From Alterluteimonas quercicellularis (GTDB taxonomy: Bacteria > Pseudomonadota > Gammaproteobacteria > Xanthomonadales > Xanthomonadaceae): 64,000 nt of DNA. Within the stretch, counting starts at the first letter, position 1. Each line of letters begins with the position of its first letter. A program made the translations under genes and the position numbers. Shown piece by piece: positions 8,693-17,307 of this stretch. Where the stretch lies: positions 1 to 64,000 of the forward strand of contig NZ_JAIWPR010000019.1 in NCBI RefSeq assembly GCF_021191635.1. The letters are read 5' to 3'. The notes below the pieces were generated by a model. That model searched no databases. It saw nothing but the letters and a program-made list of their open reading frames with translations, and was not told the origin of the DNA.

Positions 8693-9736
8693 GTGAACGC
8701 CGAGGTGGAACCGGTCGCCAGGATCTCCAGCGGATTCCTGGACTACCAGTACCAGGTGCTCGGCATCCACGAGTACATGGAGTCGCCCGACGTCACCGAG
8801 ATCTGCATCAACCGGCCGGGCGAGCTCTACCTGGAGACCGCCCGCGAGGGCTGGAAGCGCCTCGAGGTGCCCTCGCTGACCTTCGAGCGCGCGCGCCAGT
8901 TCTGTACCGCGGTGGTCAACGAAAGCAATACCGGGCAGCGCATCACCGACGCCGATCCGATGGTGTCGCTGACCTTCCCGACCGGCCAGCGCGCGCAGTT
9001 CGTGATCCCGCCCGCCTGCGCGGCCGGGCGGGTCTCGATCACGATCCGCCTGCCGTCCAAGTTCACCAAGACGCTGGACCAGTACGAGCAGGACGGCTTC
9101 TTCCAGGAGATCTTGGAGCAGGGCTGGTCACTGAGCGAGCACGACCGCGAACTGATGGAGCTCAAGCGCACGCGCCAGTACGCCGACTTCTTCCGCAAGG
9201 CCGTCCAGTACCACAAGAACATCGTGGTCGCCGGCGCCACCGGCAGCGGCAAGACCACCTTCATGAAGTCGCTGGTCGACCACATTCCCGAGCACGAGCG
9301 CCTGGTCACGATCGAGGACGCGCGCGAGCTCTTCATCCGCCAGCCCAACGTCGTGCACCTGCTGTACTCCAAGGGCGGGCAGAGCACCAGCAACGTCACC
9401 GCCAAGAGCTGCATGGAATCGTGCCTGCGCATGAAGCCGGACCGGATCATCCTGGCCGAGCTGCGCGGCGACGAGTCGTTCTACTTCATCCGCAACTGCG
9501 CCTCGGGCCACCCCGGCTCGATCACCAGCTGCCACGCGGGCAGCACCTCGCAGACCTGGGACCAGCTCGCCCTGATGGTCAAGGCCTCCAACGAGGGCAG
9601 CGGCCTGGAATTCGCCGTGATCAAGCGATTGTTGATGCTGACCATCGATATCGTGGTCCACATCAAGGCGCATGCGGGCCGGCGCTACATCACCGGCATC
9701 GATTTCGACCCGGAGCGGGGGATGGCCGATGGCTGA
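8693..9736 (+). CDS. virB11: VirB11 secretion ATPase
   Basis: 347 residues; GTG start preceded by a GGAG-type site. A hexameric cytoplasmic traffic ATPase: an N-terminal domain to about 130, then Walker A GATGSGKTT at 181-189, an Asp box (VTIEDARELF), Walker B (RIILAELRGDESF) and a His box (SGHPGSITSCHAGS). It energises pilus assembly and substrate transfer with VirB4 and VirD4. It starts 19 bp after virB10. A 174-bp gap to virB1 follows, wider than elsewhere in this part of the operon. Confidence 0.96.
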   Translation: MNAEVEPVARISSGFLDYQYQVLGIHEYMESPDVTEICINRPGELYLETAREGWKRLEVPSLTFERARQFCTAVVNESNTGQRITDADPMVSLTFPTGQRAQFVIPPACAAGRVSITIRLPSKFTKTLDQYEQDGFFQEILEQGWSLSEHDRELMELKRTRQYADFFRKAVQYHKNIVVAGATGSGKTTFMKSLVDHIPEHERLVTIEDARELFIRQPNVVHLLYSKGGQSTSNVTAKSCMESCLRMKPDRIILAELRGDESFYFIRNCASGHPGSITSCHAGSTSQTWDQLALMVKASNEGSGLEFAVIKRLLMLTIDIVVHIKAHAGRRYITGIDFDPERGMADG

Positions 9737-9792
9737 AATGCGACGTCCGTTGCCGAATACGCACCCGTATCGTACCGTTCGGCGCCAAAAGA

Positions 9793-9823
9793 TTGACACC
9801 GCAAGAGGGGCTGGAAAAATATC
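9793..9823 (+). promoter_or_regulatory. Candidate internal promoter upstream of virB1
   Basis: The virB11-virB1 gap is distinctly AT-rich and holds an exact TTGACA (9793-9798), followed 17-19 bases later by AT-rich sequence (AAAAATATC, 9815-9823) that could serve as a weak -10. The match at -10 is poor, so this is tentative. If active it would let virB1-B6 be expressed independently of the core genes. Confidence 0.45.
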
Positions 9824-9910
9824 CCCTCGTGGGAGGGGGCGTGTATTCATTCGATGCGCGCCGGAAGCACTTCGGGATCCCGGGGACGGGTGCCGAAAGG
9901 AGAGGTGGTG

Positions 9911-10756
9911 ATGCTGCCGGGCATGGAGCTGATGGGGTGCGCCGAACTCGCGGTGCCGCAGGAGGTCATGCGGCACGTGGTGCGCGTGGAATCCTCGTTC
10001 AATCCCTACGCCATCGGGGTGGTGGGCGGGCGCCTGGCCAGGCAGCCGCGCAACCTGCCCGAGGCGTTGTCGACCGTGCGCATGCTCGAGCGCGAGGGCT
10101 ACAACTTCTCGCTCGGCCTGGCCCAGGTCAACCGCCACAACCTGGAGAAGTACGGGCTCTCGTACGAGACCGCGTTCCAGGCGTGCCCGAACCTGCAGGC
10201 CGGCGCCCGCATCCTGGCGGAGTGCCACGGGCGCGCCGGCGGCGACTGGGGCAAGGCCTTCAGCTGCTACTACTCGGGGAACTTCACCACCGGCTTCCGC
10301 CACGGCTACGTGCAGAAGGTGTTCGCCTCCTACCGCCAGGAGTTCGATGGCCAAGTGGCCGCGGCGATCCCGGTCGTCGGCCGGGAAGCGAACTCCGCAC
10401 CGGCGCCTCGCCGTACCGCCTCCCTTGAGGCATCTCTGCTGGCTCGCCGCCTGCGGGGAGACCCGCCGGAAGCGCCGGCCATGCAGGCCGCGGTCCTGTC
10501 GGACGCCTCGCCGCAGCCCGCGCTTGCCGCCGCTGCGCCCGCACCGCCGGTCGCAGGCGCGCAATCGGTCCCGCCGCCATCGGCCGCCCCGCAACGGATG
10601 GCCTCGGTCGCCGCGTCCTCGTCCGTCCCGGCCATGGCCTCCGATCAACCGGTCACGGTGCAGGCGATCGGTGGCGTCGCGGAGCCTGCGATGGCCGCCG
10701 GCCCCGCCCAGCCGGCCCTTCCCTTGCCCGCGCGGGACAGCGCATTCGTTTTCTGA
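9911..10756 (+). CDS. virB1: VirB1 lytic transglycosylase
   Basis: 281 residues; ATG at 9911 sits after AAAGGAGAGG, an excellent ribosome site (a GTG at 9908 is also possible). Residues about 10-150 are a soluble lytic transglycosylase (SLT) domain with catalytic Glu27 in RVESSFNPYAIG and the downstream SLGLAQVNRHNLEKYG. The remaining 130 residues are a low-complexity Pro/Ala tail. VirB1 opens peptidoglycan locally for T4SS assembly. There is no clear N-terminal Sec signal, as in some other VirB1 proteins, so how it reaches the periplasm is not evident. Confidence 0.92.
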   Translation: MLPGMELMGCAELAVPQEVMRHVVRVESSFNPYAIGVVGGRLARQPRNLPEALSTVRMLEREGYNFSLGLAQVNRHNLEKYGLSYETAFQACPNLQAGARILAECHGRAGGDWGKAFSCYYSGNFTTGFRHGYVQKVFASYRQEFDGQVAAAIPVVGREANSAPAPRRTASLEASLLARRLRGDPPEAPAMQAAVLSDASPQPALAAAAPAPPVAGAQSVPPPSAAPQRMASVAASSSVPAMASDQPVTVQAIGGVAEPAMAAGPAQPALPLPARDSAFVF

Positions 10757-10829
10757 AGGAAACCCCTGGCCAGGGATCCGGCCCGAGCACCACCCCACCA
10801 TCGTTCTCAACCAAACAGGGAGTCATGAC

Positions 10830-11210
10830 ATGAACCACGACAACGCCGCCGCCCATCGCAATCGGCAGATCTTCAGCGCCCTGGTCGCGACCATGGCCTT
10901 CGCCTGCCTGCTGGCCATGCCGGAGCTCGCGTTCGCGCAGGAGACCGCGGAAAGCCGCGTGCAGAACTTCTTCAACAACCTCGGCGGCCTGCTGAATGTG
11001 GCCTCCATCGCCATCGTGACCATCGCCATCATCTTCGCGGGCTACCAGATCGCCTTCAACCACAAGCGCATCGGCGACGTCGCCCCGGTCCTCCTCGGCG
11101 GCTTCCTCATCGGCGCCGCGGCGCAGATCGCGCGCATGCTGCTGCCCGACCAGGACAACGTGGTCGAGGGCGTGATGCTGATGAGCGAGACGCTGCTCCA
11201 GCATGCATAA
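10830..11210 (+). CDS. virB2: VirB2 major pilin
   Basis: 126 residues. A long signal sequence ends near AFAQE (about residue 36). The mature pilin of about 90 residues has two hydrophobic helices, VASIAIVTIAIIFAGYQIAF and VLLGGFLIGAAAQIARML, separated by the short basic loop NHKRIGD, which is the VirB2/TrbC pattern. It forms the extracellular pilus or conduit. The start ATG at 10830 follows ACAGGGAGT. The C-terminal 8 bases overlap virB3. Confidence 0.93.
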   Translation: MNHDNAAAHRNRQIFSALVATMAFACLLAMPELAFAQETAESRVQNFFNNLGGLLNVASIAIVTIAIIFAGYQIAFNHKRIGDVAPVLLGGFLIGAAAQIARMLLPDQDNVVEGVMLMSETLLQHA

Positions 11211-11520
11211 GAACGTGCTGTTCCGCGGCTGCACGCGTCCGGCCATGTTCATGGGGGTGCCGTACATGCCCTTCACGATCGGGGCCGGCGCGTGCCTGCT
11301 GCTGACGTTCTACGTGGACATGTTCTGCCTGGCCCTGCTGCCCGTGGTGGTCTTCATCATGCGGCAGATGGCCAGGCGGGACGAGATGATCTTCCGCCTG
11401 CTCGGGCTGCGATGGCAGTTCCGCATGAAAGTGCGCAACATCCAGCAGCACGACGGCATGTGGGTATTCACCCCCAACTCCTATCGCGAACGCCTCGACG
11501 TTCCGGTCAAACCGAAGTAG
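11203..11520 (+). CDS. virB3: VirB3 inner-membrane T4SS protein
   Basis: 105 residues; start inside the end of virB2 (8-base overlap). Two closely spaced membrane helices (about 21-55; FTIGAGACLLLTFYVD and LALLPVVVFIMRQMA) precede a basic cytoplasmic C-terminus (LLGLRWQFRMKVRN), matching the VirB3/TrbD family. VirB3 associates with the VirB4 ATPase, whose gene begins 12 bp downstream; in some systems the two are fused, which supports the pairing. Confidence 0.93.
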   Translation: MHKNVLFRGCTRPAMFMGVPYMPFTIGAGACLLLTFYVDMFCLALLPVVVFIMRQMARRDEMIFRLLGLRWQFRMKVRNIQQHDGMWVFTPNSYRERLDVPVKPK

Positions 11521-11532
11521 CAGGGCCGCCGC

Positions 11533-14001
11533 ATGTTGGCTCCAGATCTGTCGATCGCCGAGTTCGTCCCCCTTTCCAGCCATGTCTCGCCGGTGGTCGT
11601 CAAGACTACGGGTGGGGACTACCTGTTGACGTGGCGTCTGGAAGGGTTGCCGTTCGTGGGGCGCGAGGAGTGGGAGCTGGAGCATCGGCACAACACCTTC
11701 AACCGGATGCTGCAGACCCTGCGTGCGCCGGACTTCGTCAACGTGGCGTTCTGGGTGCACGACGTTCGCCGTCGCGGCCGGGTGAACGTGACGGCGGACT
11801 TCGAGCACGCCTTCAACCAGGAGCTTTCGGATACGTACTTCTCCGCGCTCTCGTCGGCGAAGATCATGCGCAACGAGCTCTACATGACCATGATCTACCG
11901 TCCGATCGTGGCCGGGAAGAAGTTCGTCGAGAAGTCCGCGGACGTCGGGCGGCTCAAGTCCGAGCAGGACCAGGCGATCGCCAAGCTCATGGAGCTGGCC
12001 GGCAACGTGGAGGCCGTGCTCAAGGACTACGCTCCGATCCGGCTGGGCATGTACGAGGCGGACAACGGCGTGGTGTTCTCGGAGACGCTGGAGTTCTTCG
12101 GCTTCCTGCTCAACCGCATCATCGAGCCCGTGCCGGTGCTCAATGCGCCGATCTACGATTACCTGCCGGTGAGCCGGCACATGTTTTCGGCGAAGACGGG
12201 CGATTTCGCGATCACCACGCCGAACGGGCACAACCACTACGGTGCGATCCTCAACGTCAAGGAGTATACGGACGGCACTTGGCCGGGCATCCTCAACGGC
12301 CTGAAGTACCTCGATTTCGAGTACGTCATCACCCACTCCTTCAGCCCGATGGGCCGGCAGGATGCACTGAAGGTGCTGGACCGCACCAAGGGCATGATGA
12401 TCTCGTCCGGCGACAAGGCCGTCAGCCAGATCATCGAGCTGGACCACGCAATGGACCAGCTCGCTTCCGGCAACTTCGTGCTGGGCGAGTACCATTTCAT
12501 CCTGACGATCTATGCCGATACCCAGGAGAAGCTCGCCAACAACCTGGCGATCGCGCGCGCGGAGCTGTCCAATGCCGGCTTCGTCTCCGCCAAGGAGGAC
12601 CTGGCGGTCTGCTCTTCGTTCTATTCCCAGTTCCCCGCCAACTGGAAGTACCGCACACGGCTGGCCAACGTCAGCTCGCTCAACTTCCTGGGCCTGTCGC
12701 CGCTGCACAACTTCGCCACCGGCAAGCGCGACCGCAACCCCTGGGGCGAGTGCGTGACCGTGCTGCAGACCACCAATGGCCAGCCTTACTACTTCAACTT
12801 CCACGCCACCCACCCCGCGGAGAACTCGCTGGGCGAGAAGGCGATCGCCAACACGATGGTCATCGGCAAGTCGGGTACCGGCAAGACCGCGCTGATCAAC
12901 TTCCTGCTGAGCCAGGTGCAGAAGTTCGATCCGGTGCCGACGATCTTCTTCTTCGACAAGGACCGTGGCGCGGAGATCTTCGTGCGCGCCTGCGGCGGCA
13001 ACTACCTGGCGCTGGAGAACGGCGCGCCGACGGGCTTCAACCCGTTCCAGTGCGAGCGCACCGACGCCAACGTGCAGTTCCTGGCCGACCTCGTCAAGGT
13101 GCTGGCGGCGAAGCCCCACTACACCGCGCGCGAGGACGAGGACATCTTCCGCGCCGTCGAGAGCATGCTCGACACCCCGATGCACCTGCGGTCGATGACC
13201 AACTTCCAGAAGAGCCTGCCCAACATGGGCGACGACGGGCTCTTCGCGCGGCTGCGCAAGTGGACGGCCGGCAATGCGCTGGGCTGGGTGTTCGACAACC
13301 CGGTCGACACGATCGACCTCCAGAAGGCGAACATCATCGGCTTCGACTACACGGACGTCATCGACAATCCCGAAGTGCGCGTGCCGGTGATCAACTACCT
13401 GCTGCACCGCCTGGAATCGCTGATCGACGGCCGCCCCCTGATCTACGTGATGGACGAGTTCTGGAAGATCCTCGACGGCGGCGGCGCCCTCAAGGAGTTC
13501 GCCAAGAACAAGCAGAAGACCATCCGTAAGCAGAACGGCCTGGGGATCTTCGCCACCCAGAGCCCGGAGGACGCGCTCAACAGCGACATCTCCGCGGCCC
13601 TGATCGAGCAGACCGCGACCCTCATCCTGCTGCCCAACCCCAATGCGGCGCGCGAGGACTACCTCGACGGTCTGAAGCTCACCGAGGCCGAGTTCCACGT
13701 CATCAAGAGCCTCGACGAGCGCTCGCGCTGCTTCCTGGTCAAGCAGGGCCATGCATCCACCGTGTGCCAGCTCAACCTGCGGGGCATGGACGACGCGCTG
13801 GCGGTCATTTCCGCCAGTACCGACAATATCGAGATCATGCATCGCATCGTCGACGAGGAATCCGCCGCCCTGGGAATTCCAAGGGGCGACCTGCGGCCGG
13901 AGCAGTGGCTGCCGCGGTTCCAGGCCGAGCGCAAGGGCTCTGGCAAGGGCCAGGGAGAGCGCGACGATGCCCGTGGGCGCCGCCGTGCGGCCCCCGCTTG
14001 A
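11533..14001 (+). CDS. virB4: VirB4 secretion ATPase
   Basis: 822 residues, the usual size. The N-terminal CagE/TrbE/VirB domain (about 1-400) is followed by a P-loop ATPase domain with Walker A GKSGTGKTAL at about 445 and Walker B PLIYVMDEFWKIL near 640, then the conserved FATQSPEDAL and LLPNPNA segments. It is the largest T4SS motor, membrane-associated, required for pilin extraction and substrate transfer. The last 25 residues are Gly/Arg/Lys-rich and probably disordered. From here on GC content falls visibly. Confidence 0.96.
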   Translation: MLAPDLSIAEFVPLSSHVSPVVVKTTGGDYLLTWRLEGLPFVGREEWELEHRHNTFNRMLQTLRAPDFVNVAFWVHDVRRRGRVNVTADFEHAFNQELSDTYFSALSSAKIMRNELYMTMIYRPIVAGKKFVEKSADVGRLKSEQDQAIAKLMELAGNVEAVLKDYAPIRLGMYEADNGVVFSETLEFFGFLLNRIIEPVPVLNAPIYDYLPVSRHMFSAKTGDFAITTPNGHNHYGAILNVKEYTDGTWPGILNGLKYLDFEYVITHSFSPMGRQDALKVLDRTKGMMISSGDKAVSQIIELDHAMDQLASGNFVLGEYHFILTIYADTQEKLANNLAIARAELSNAGFVSAKEDLAVCSSFYSQFPANWKYRTRLANVSSLNFLGLSPLHNFATGKRDRNPWGECVTVLQTTNGQPYYFNFHATHPAENSLGEKAIANTMVIGKSGTGKTALINFLLSQVQKFDPVPTIFFFDKDRGAEIFVRACGGNYLALENGAPTGFNPFQCERTDANVQFLADLVKVLAAKPHYTAREDEDIFRAVESMLDTPMHLRSMTNFQKSLPNMGDDGLFARLRKWTAGNALGWVFDNPVDTIDLQKANIIGFDYTDVIDNPEVRVPVINYLLHRLESLIDGRPLIYVMDEFWKILDGGGALKEFAKNKQKTIRKQNGLGIFATQSPEDALNSDISAALIEQTATLILLPNPNAAREDYLDGLKLTEAEFHVIKSLDERSRCFLVKQGHASTVCQLNLRGMDDALAVISASTDNIEIMHRIVDEESAALGIPRGDLRPEQWLPRFQAERKGSGKGQGERDDARGRRRAAPA

Positions 14002-14086
14002 CGATGGCCTGGTTGGTGGCCACAGTATTATCGTGCCCGGGATGCCGCCCGGGAATCTTGGTTTTATCGAGTCAAGGAGACTTTCG

Positions 14087-14866
14087 ATGAGTGCTCGTAG
14101 CCCTTTCCACGCATTTCGTCGCGTATATGGTCTGCTGCTCTTCGCGTGTGCCGGGTCGTTTGCGACTTCCGCGCAGGCTCAAATCCCCGTAACGGACGTT
14201 GCGCACATTGGCATCAACCAGTTCGCATGGGGCTCGCAGTACGCCCAGATGTATACGGACGCCATGAGCCAGATCGACCAGCTCAAGACCCAGATCACGG
14301 CCATGGAACAGCAATTCGTGAGCGGCGCGGCATTCCAGGGAGGGGCCGGTCCCCGCACGAACGAAACCGATTTCAATCATCGTCCCGTCGACCACGATCT
14401 GGCCAAGCGCTGCGGTGATGGTACGCCCCGCGTAGGACAGCGCATGGCCCAAATCGCCCAGCAGCAGTACGACAATTGTCTGCGGATCGTTCGGATGGAG
14501 AATCGGCGCTACAACGCCGCAATCGACATCCTCAACCAGATCCAGAAGCGTGACGAGGAGTTGGACAGGATCCGCGAGGAGGCGAAGAACGTTCCTGAGA
14601 ACAGCCCGGGCCAGCTGGAGCGCGTGCAGAACAATCTTGCGCAGGTCGAAGCACGCTTGGCTGCCGATACGCAGAACGCGCGGATTCTGATGGATGTCTA
14701 CGAAGCGACGCTGAAGACCTATAACGACGATCAGGTCCGCCTCGCGCGCACCTACTATAACGACAACGCTGCCCGCAACGGCCCGCTCAACGGAATGCTC
14801 AACCAGGTAGTTCAGTACGGCGCGCTCAGGTTGGGGTTGAGCGCCGCCAGAAGCCGCGACCGTTGA
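14087..14866 (+). CDS. virB5: VirB5 minor pilin / pilus-tip protein
   Basis: 259 residues, start ATG at 14087 after a good AAGGAGA site. The signal peptide ends near residue 27 (FATSAQAQ). The mature protein is almost entirely helical with long amphipathic segments (QYAQMYTDAMSQIDQLKTQITAME; ARLAADTQNARILMDVYEA), matching VirB5/TrbJ proteins, which sit at the pilus tip and contact target cells. Two cysteines (RCGDG and DNCLRIV) could form a disulfide. Codon use is less G/C-biased than in virB7-B4. The assignment rests on fold pattern and position more than on a sharp motif. Confidence 0.88.
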   Translation: MSARSPFHAFRRVYGLLLFACAGSFATSAQAQIPVTDVAHIGINQFAWGSQYAQMYTDAMSQIDQLKTQITAMEQQFVSGAAFQGGAGPRTNETDFNHRPVDHDLAKRCGDGTPRVGQRMAQIAQQQYDNCLRIVRMENRRYNAAIDILNQIQKRDEELDRIREEAKNVPENSPGQLERVQNNLAQVEARLAADTQNARILMDVYEATLKTYNDDQVRLARTYYNDNAARNGPLNGMLNQVVQYGALRLGLSAARSRDR

Positions 14867-14941
14867 GGCGGCGGATGGAGAGCGGTCGGATTCAAGCACG
14901 AATATGGTAACGAACGAGGCTGACAGGGGGCGGGTGTCGAT

Positions 14942-16105
14942 ATGAGCGACTTACTAGCGGCGACCAATGCCATGCTCGATGGGTATTTCGCTCAGGGCGG
15001 TCCCAACGTGGCGTTTTTCGGCGCCATCAACGATTTCATCGACCAGGAATTGATCGGTGATTATCTCGGCAACCTGGCCCGGCGCGTTCTGCAGGTAGTG
15101 GGAGGTCTCGGCCTTGTCGTGCTGACTTTGTGGATCATCATCCAGGGCTACCGGGTGATGACCGGCCAGTCGCGGGAGCCGATGATGGCGCTGGTGGTGA
15201 ACTCGCTGCGGGCGTCGTTCATCGTGGGTATCGCGCTGGGGTTGATGGCGACGACTGCGCCGCTCTACGAGCGGTTGACGGACGGCCTCCGGGTGGCGGT
15301 ATACGACACCATGACGGGCAGCGACGACGTGGATGAGGTAGAAGAAGGCGGTCCCTATGGAGACATGGACGAAGTGCTCGGAATGTTGCAGGTGGCGCTG
15401 TCGATGATCGATGGCGTGGACACGAACGGGGACCCGGTCGCGGAGAAGCAGAAGGACCGCGCGATGTGGTTCGCGGGCGTGGGGCTGGGTGGTCCGGTGA
15501 TCATGGCGGCGGTCGCGGTGCTGGTGAACAAGTTCGCCATCGGGCTGGTCCTGGCGCTGGGGCCGTTGTTCATCCTGTTCCTGCTATGGGAGCCGACGAA
15601 ACCTTTGTTCCACAAGTGGCTGTTGTTCGGAGTGGGGGCATTGTTCTCGATGGCGCTGTTGAGCGTGACGATCACGCTGGCGATGGACATGCTGCTGGCG
15701 GTAGGCGCGGCGTTCTGGGTGACCAGTACGGTGGGTTTCGGCGACAGCGCGGAATCGCTGACGAACATGGCGATGCAGCAGGGCGGGATGGGCCTGATCC
15801 TGACTGCGCTCATCGTGACGATCCCGGCGATGGCGGCCATGCTGTTCCAGGGCACGCTCGGGTCGTTCACGCCGTACAGCGCGTTCAGCCAGCAGCAGGC
15901 GAGCCAGCCGGGTGCGCCCGGGCAGCCGGGGTATTCTGGGGTGGGCGGAAGTGGTAGTGCCGGCGGCGGTGGTAGTGGCGGAGGCGGCATGGCGCCTAGC
16001 TATGGGCATCAGCCGCTGGTGTATGCGCCGAGGATGCCGCCGCCAGATCGGGGAGGGAGTGGGGATTCGCAAATTCCGCAGGGGCGAAGTAATCCAGCCT
16101 CTTGA
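14942..16105 (+). CDS. virB6: VirB6 polytopic inner-membrane T4SS protein
   Basis: 387 residues. Hydrophobic segments occur at about 40-75, 85-110, 180-220, 225-250 and 275-305 (VVLTLWIIIQGYRVMTG; LVLALGPLFILFLLWEPTKP), the TrbL/VirB6 pattern. From about 310 to the end the protein is Gly/Pro/Ser-rich low complexity. VirB6 forms the inner-membrane channel with VirB3 and VirB8. The stretch from about 15399 to 15930 is repeated, in damaged form, at 16669-17260. The DUF4189 gene starts 16 bp downstream. Confidence 0.92.
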   Translation: MSDLLAATNAMLDGYFAQGGPNVAFFGAINDFIDQELIGDYLGNLARRVLQVVGGLGLVVLTLWIIIQGYRVMTGQSREPMMALVVNSLRASFIVGIALGLMATTAPLYERLTDGLRVAVYDTMTGSDDVDEVEEGGPYGDMDEVLGMLQVALSMIDGVDTNGDPVAEKQKDRAMWFAGVGLGGPVIMAAVAVLVNKFAIGLVLALGPLFILFLLWEPTKPLFHKWLLFGVGALFSMALLSVTITLAMDMLLAVGAAFWVTSTVGFGDSAESLTNMAMQQGGMGLILTALIVTIPAMAAMLFQGTLGSFTPYSAFSQQQASQPGAPGQPGYSGVGGSGSAGGGGSGGGGMAPSYGHQPLVYAPRMPPPDRGGSGDSQIPQGRSNPAS

Positions 16106-16121
16106 TTAGAGAAAATCCTCC

Positions 16122-16637
16122 ATGAAAAAACTATGGTTCGCCCTGTTCTTACTTCCCTCGTTATTTGCGTCGTCTTTCAGTGCAATCGCGCAGACGGCAT
16201 GCCCTCAGGGTGTTGCGCCTGGTAGCCCGAGTTGCGGGCCCGGAGGCGGAAATGGTCTTTGGTCTGCTCCCCCTCCTGAACGAGGCCCTGAGGCAAGATG
16301 GAGAAAGACCTGGGGAGCGATCGCGTATGATGCGAATGCTTCATATGTGGGTGTTTCGTCTGGAGAATCCTCTCGGCGAGCAGCTGCTCGCGCCGCGTTA
16401 GCGCATTGCCGCTCGAAGGGAGGAGGAGATTGCAGGCCTGTCGCGCATTATGAGAATCAGTGTGCCGCGGTGGGTGAGCCGGTTGCATCCAGTGGCGGGA
16501 TGATTTCTTTTGAAATAGGTTTGTCAGTTGAAGAGGCGAGCGAAAAAGCCCTGCAATCATGTTCTGGCGCAAACAACGGTGGAGCCTGTAAGATTTTCTA
16601 TTCCAATTGCACCGAGCCCGTGATCGTCGGTGGGTGA
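16122..16637 (+). CDS. Secreted DUF4189-domain protein
   Basis: 171 residues. A signal peptide (MKKLWFALFLLPSLFASSFS, cleavage near AIAQ) is followed by a Pro/Gly-rich linker with two cysteines and a DUF4189 domain (about 65-165): WGAIAYDANASYVGVSSG, AAARAALAHC and a C-terminal FYSNC. Several cysteines suggest disulfides and a periplasmic or extracellular location. It follows virB6 by 16 bp. Base composition is much more AT-rich than the rest of the window, consistent with transfer. The biochemical role of DUF4189 is unknown to me. Being cargo, immunity or an accessory of the T4SS is inference from position and from the second remnant at 17256-17307. Confidence 0.8.
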   Translation: MKKLWFALFLLPSLFASSFSAIAQTACPQGVAPGSPSCGPGGGNGLWSAPPPERGPEARWRKTWGAIAYDANASYVGVSSGESSRRAAARAALAHCRSKGGGDCRPVAHYENQCAAVGEPVASSGGMISFEIGLSVEEASEKALQSCSGANNGGACKIFYSNCTEPVIVGG

Positions 16638-16668
16638 TGAGGCGCACGCCGATTGAAGTTTTTTTAGC

Positions 16669-17260
16669 TGTCGATGATTGATGCGATGGACACGACAGGG
16701 GACCGGTTGCGGAGAAGCAGAGGGGCCACGCGCTATGGTTCGCGGACGTGGAGGGGCTGGCCGACCCGGCAATCATGGCGTCGGTGCCGGCGCTGGTGAA
16801 CAAATTCGCGGATCGGCCTGATCTTGGTGGTGGGGCCGCTGTTCATCCCGTTCCTGCCTTAGGAGCCGACGAGACCTTTGTTCCACAAGTGGCTGTTGTT
16901 CGGAGTGGGGGCATTGTTCTCGATGGCGCTGCTGAGCGTGACGATCGCGCTGGCGATGGACATGCTGCTGGCGGTAGGCGCGGCGTTCTGGGTGACCAGT
17001 ACGGTGGGTTTCGGCGACAGCGCGGAATCGCTGACGAACATGGCGATGCAGCAGGGCGGGATGGGCCTGATCCTGACTGCGCTCATCGTGACGATCCCGG
17101 CGATGGCGGCCATGCTGTTCTAGGGCACGCTCGGGTCGTTCACGCCGTACAGTGCGTTCAGCCAGCAGCAGGCGAGTCAGCCGGGTGCGCCCGGGCAGCC
17201 GGGTTACTCCGGCGTAGGCGGCGGCTACAGCGGCGGTGGCAGCTGCTGGCCAAGTGTGCG
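16669..17260 (+). pseudogene. Degraded second copy of virB6 (3' half)
   Basis: This segment aligns with virB6 from about 15399 to 15930. It has no start region and carries in-frame TAG codons at 16860-16862 (replacing a Trp TGG) and 17121-17123 (replacing a Gln CAG). The first 190 bases differ from virB6 at many sites with small indels, whereas from about 16873 to 17190 there are only around five substitutions by eye. The downstream end runs into the C-terminal coding remnant of a DUF4189 gene. It is non-functional as a VirB6. The uneven divergence suggests recent gene conversion from the intact virB6. Confidence 0.85.
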
Positions 17261-17307
17261 AAGTGCTCTACTTGAATTGCACGGAACCCGTCATAGTCGG
17301 TGGCTGA
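17256..17307 (+). pseudogene. C-terminal remnant of a second DUF4189 gene
   Basis: Read in the frame ending at TGA 17305-17307, this stretch encodes VCEVLYLNCTEPVIVGG. The intact DUF4189 protein upstream ends in CKIFYSNCTEPVIVGG. The amino acids match while many codons differ, so this is a diverged paralogue rather than a fresh copy. Everything upstream of this end has been lost and replaced by the virB6-like segment. It shows that the ancestral order was virB6, DUF4189, virB6-like, DUF4189. Confidence 0.75.

Noticed and set aside
11107..13842. Long minus-strand frame across virB4 (911 codons)
   Set aside because: Antisense to virB4 with its Walker motifs; shadow.
16748..17275. Open frame inside the virB6 pseudogene
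   Set aside because: It runs in a different frame from virB6 and exists only because of GC bias; the real frame has two stops.
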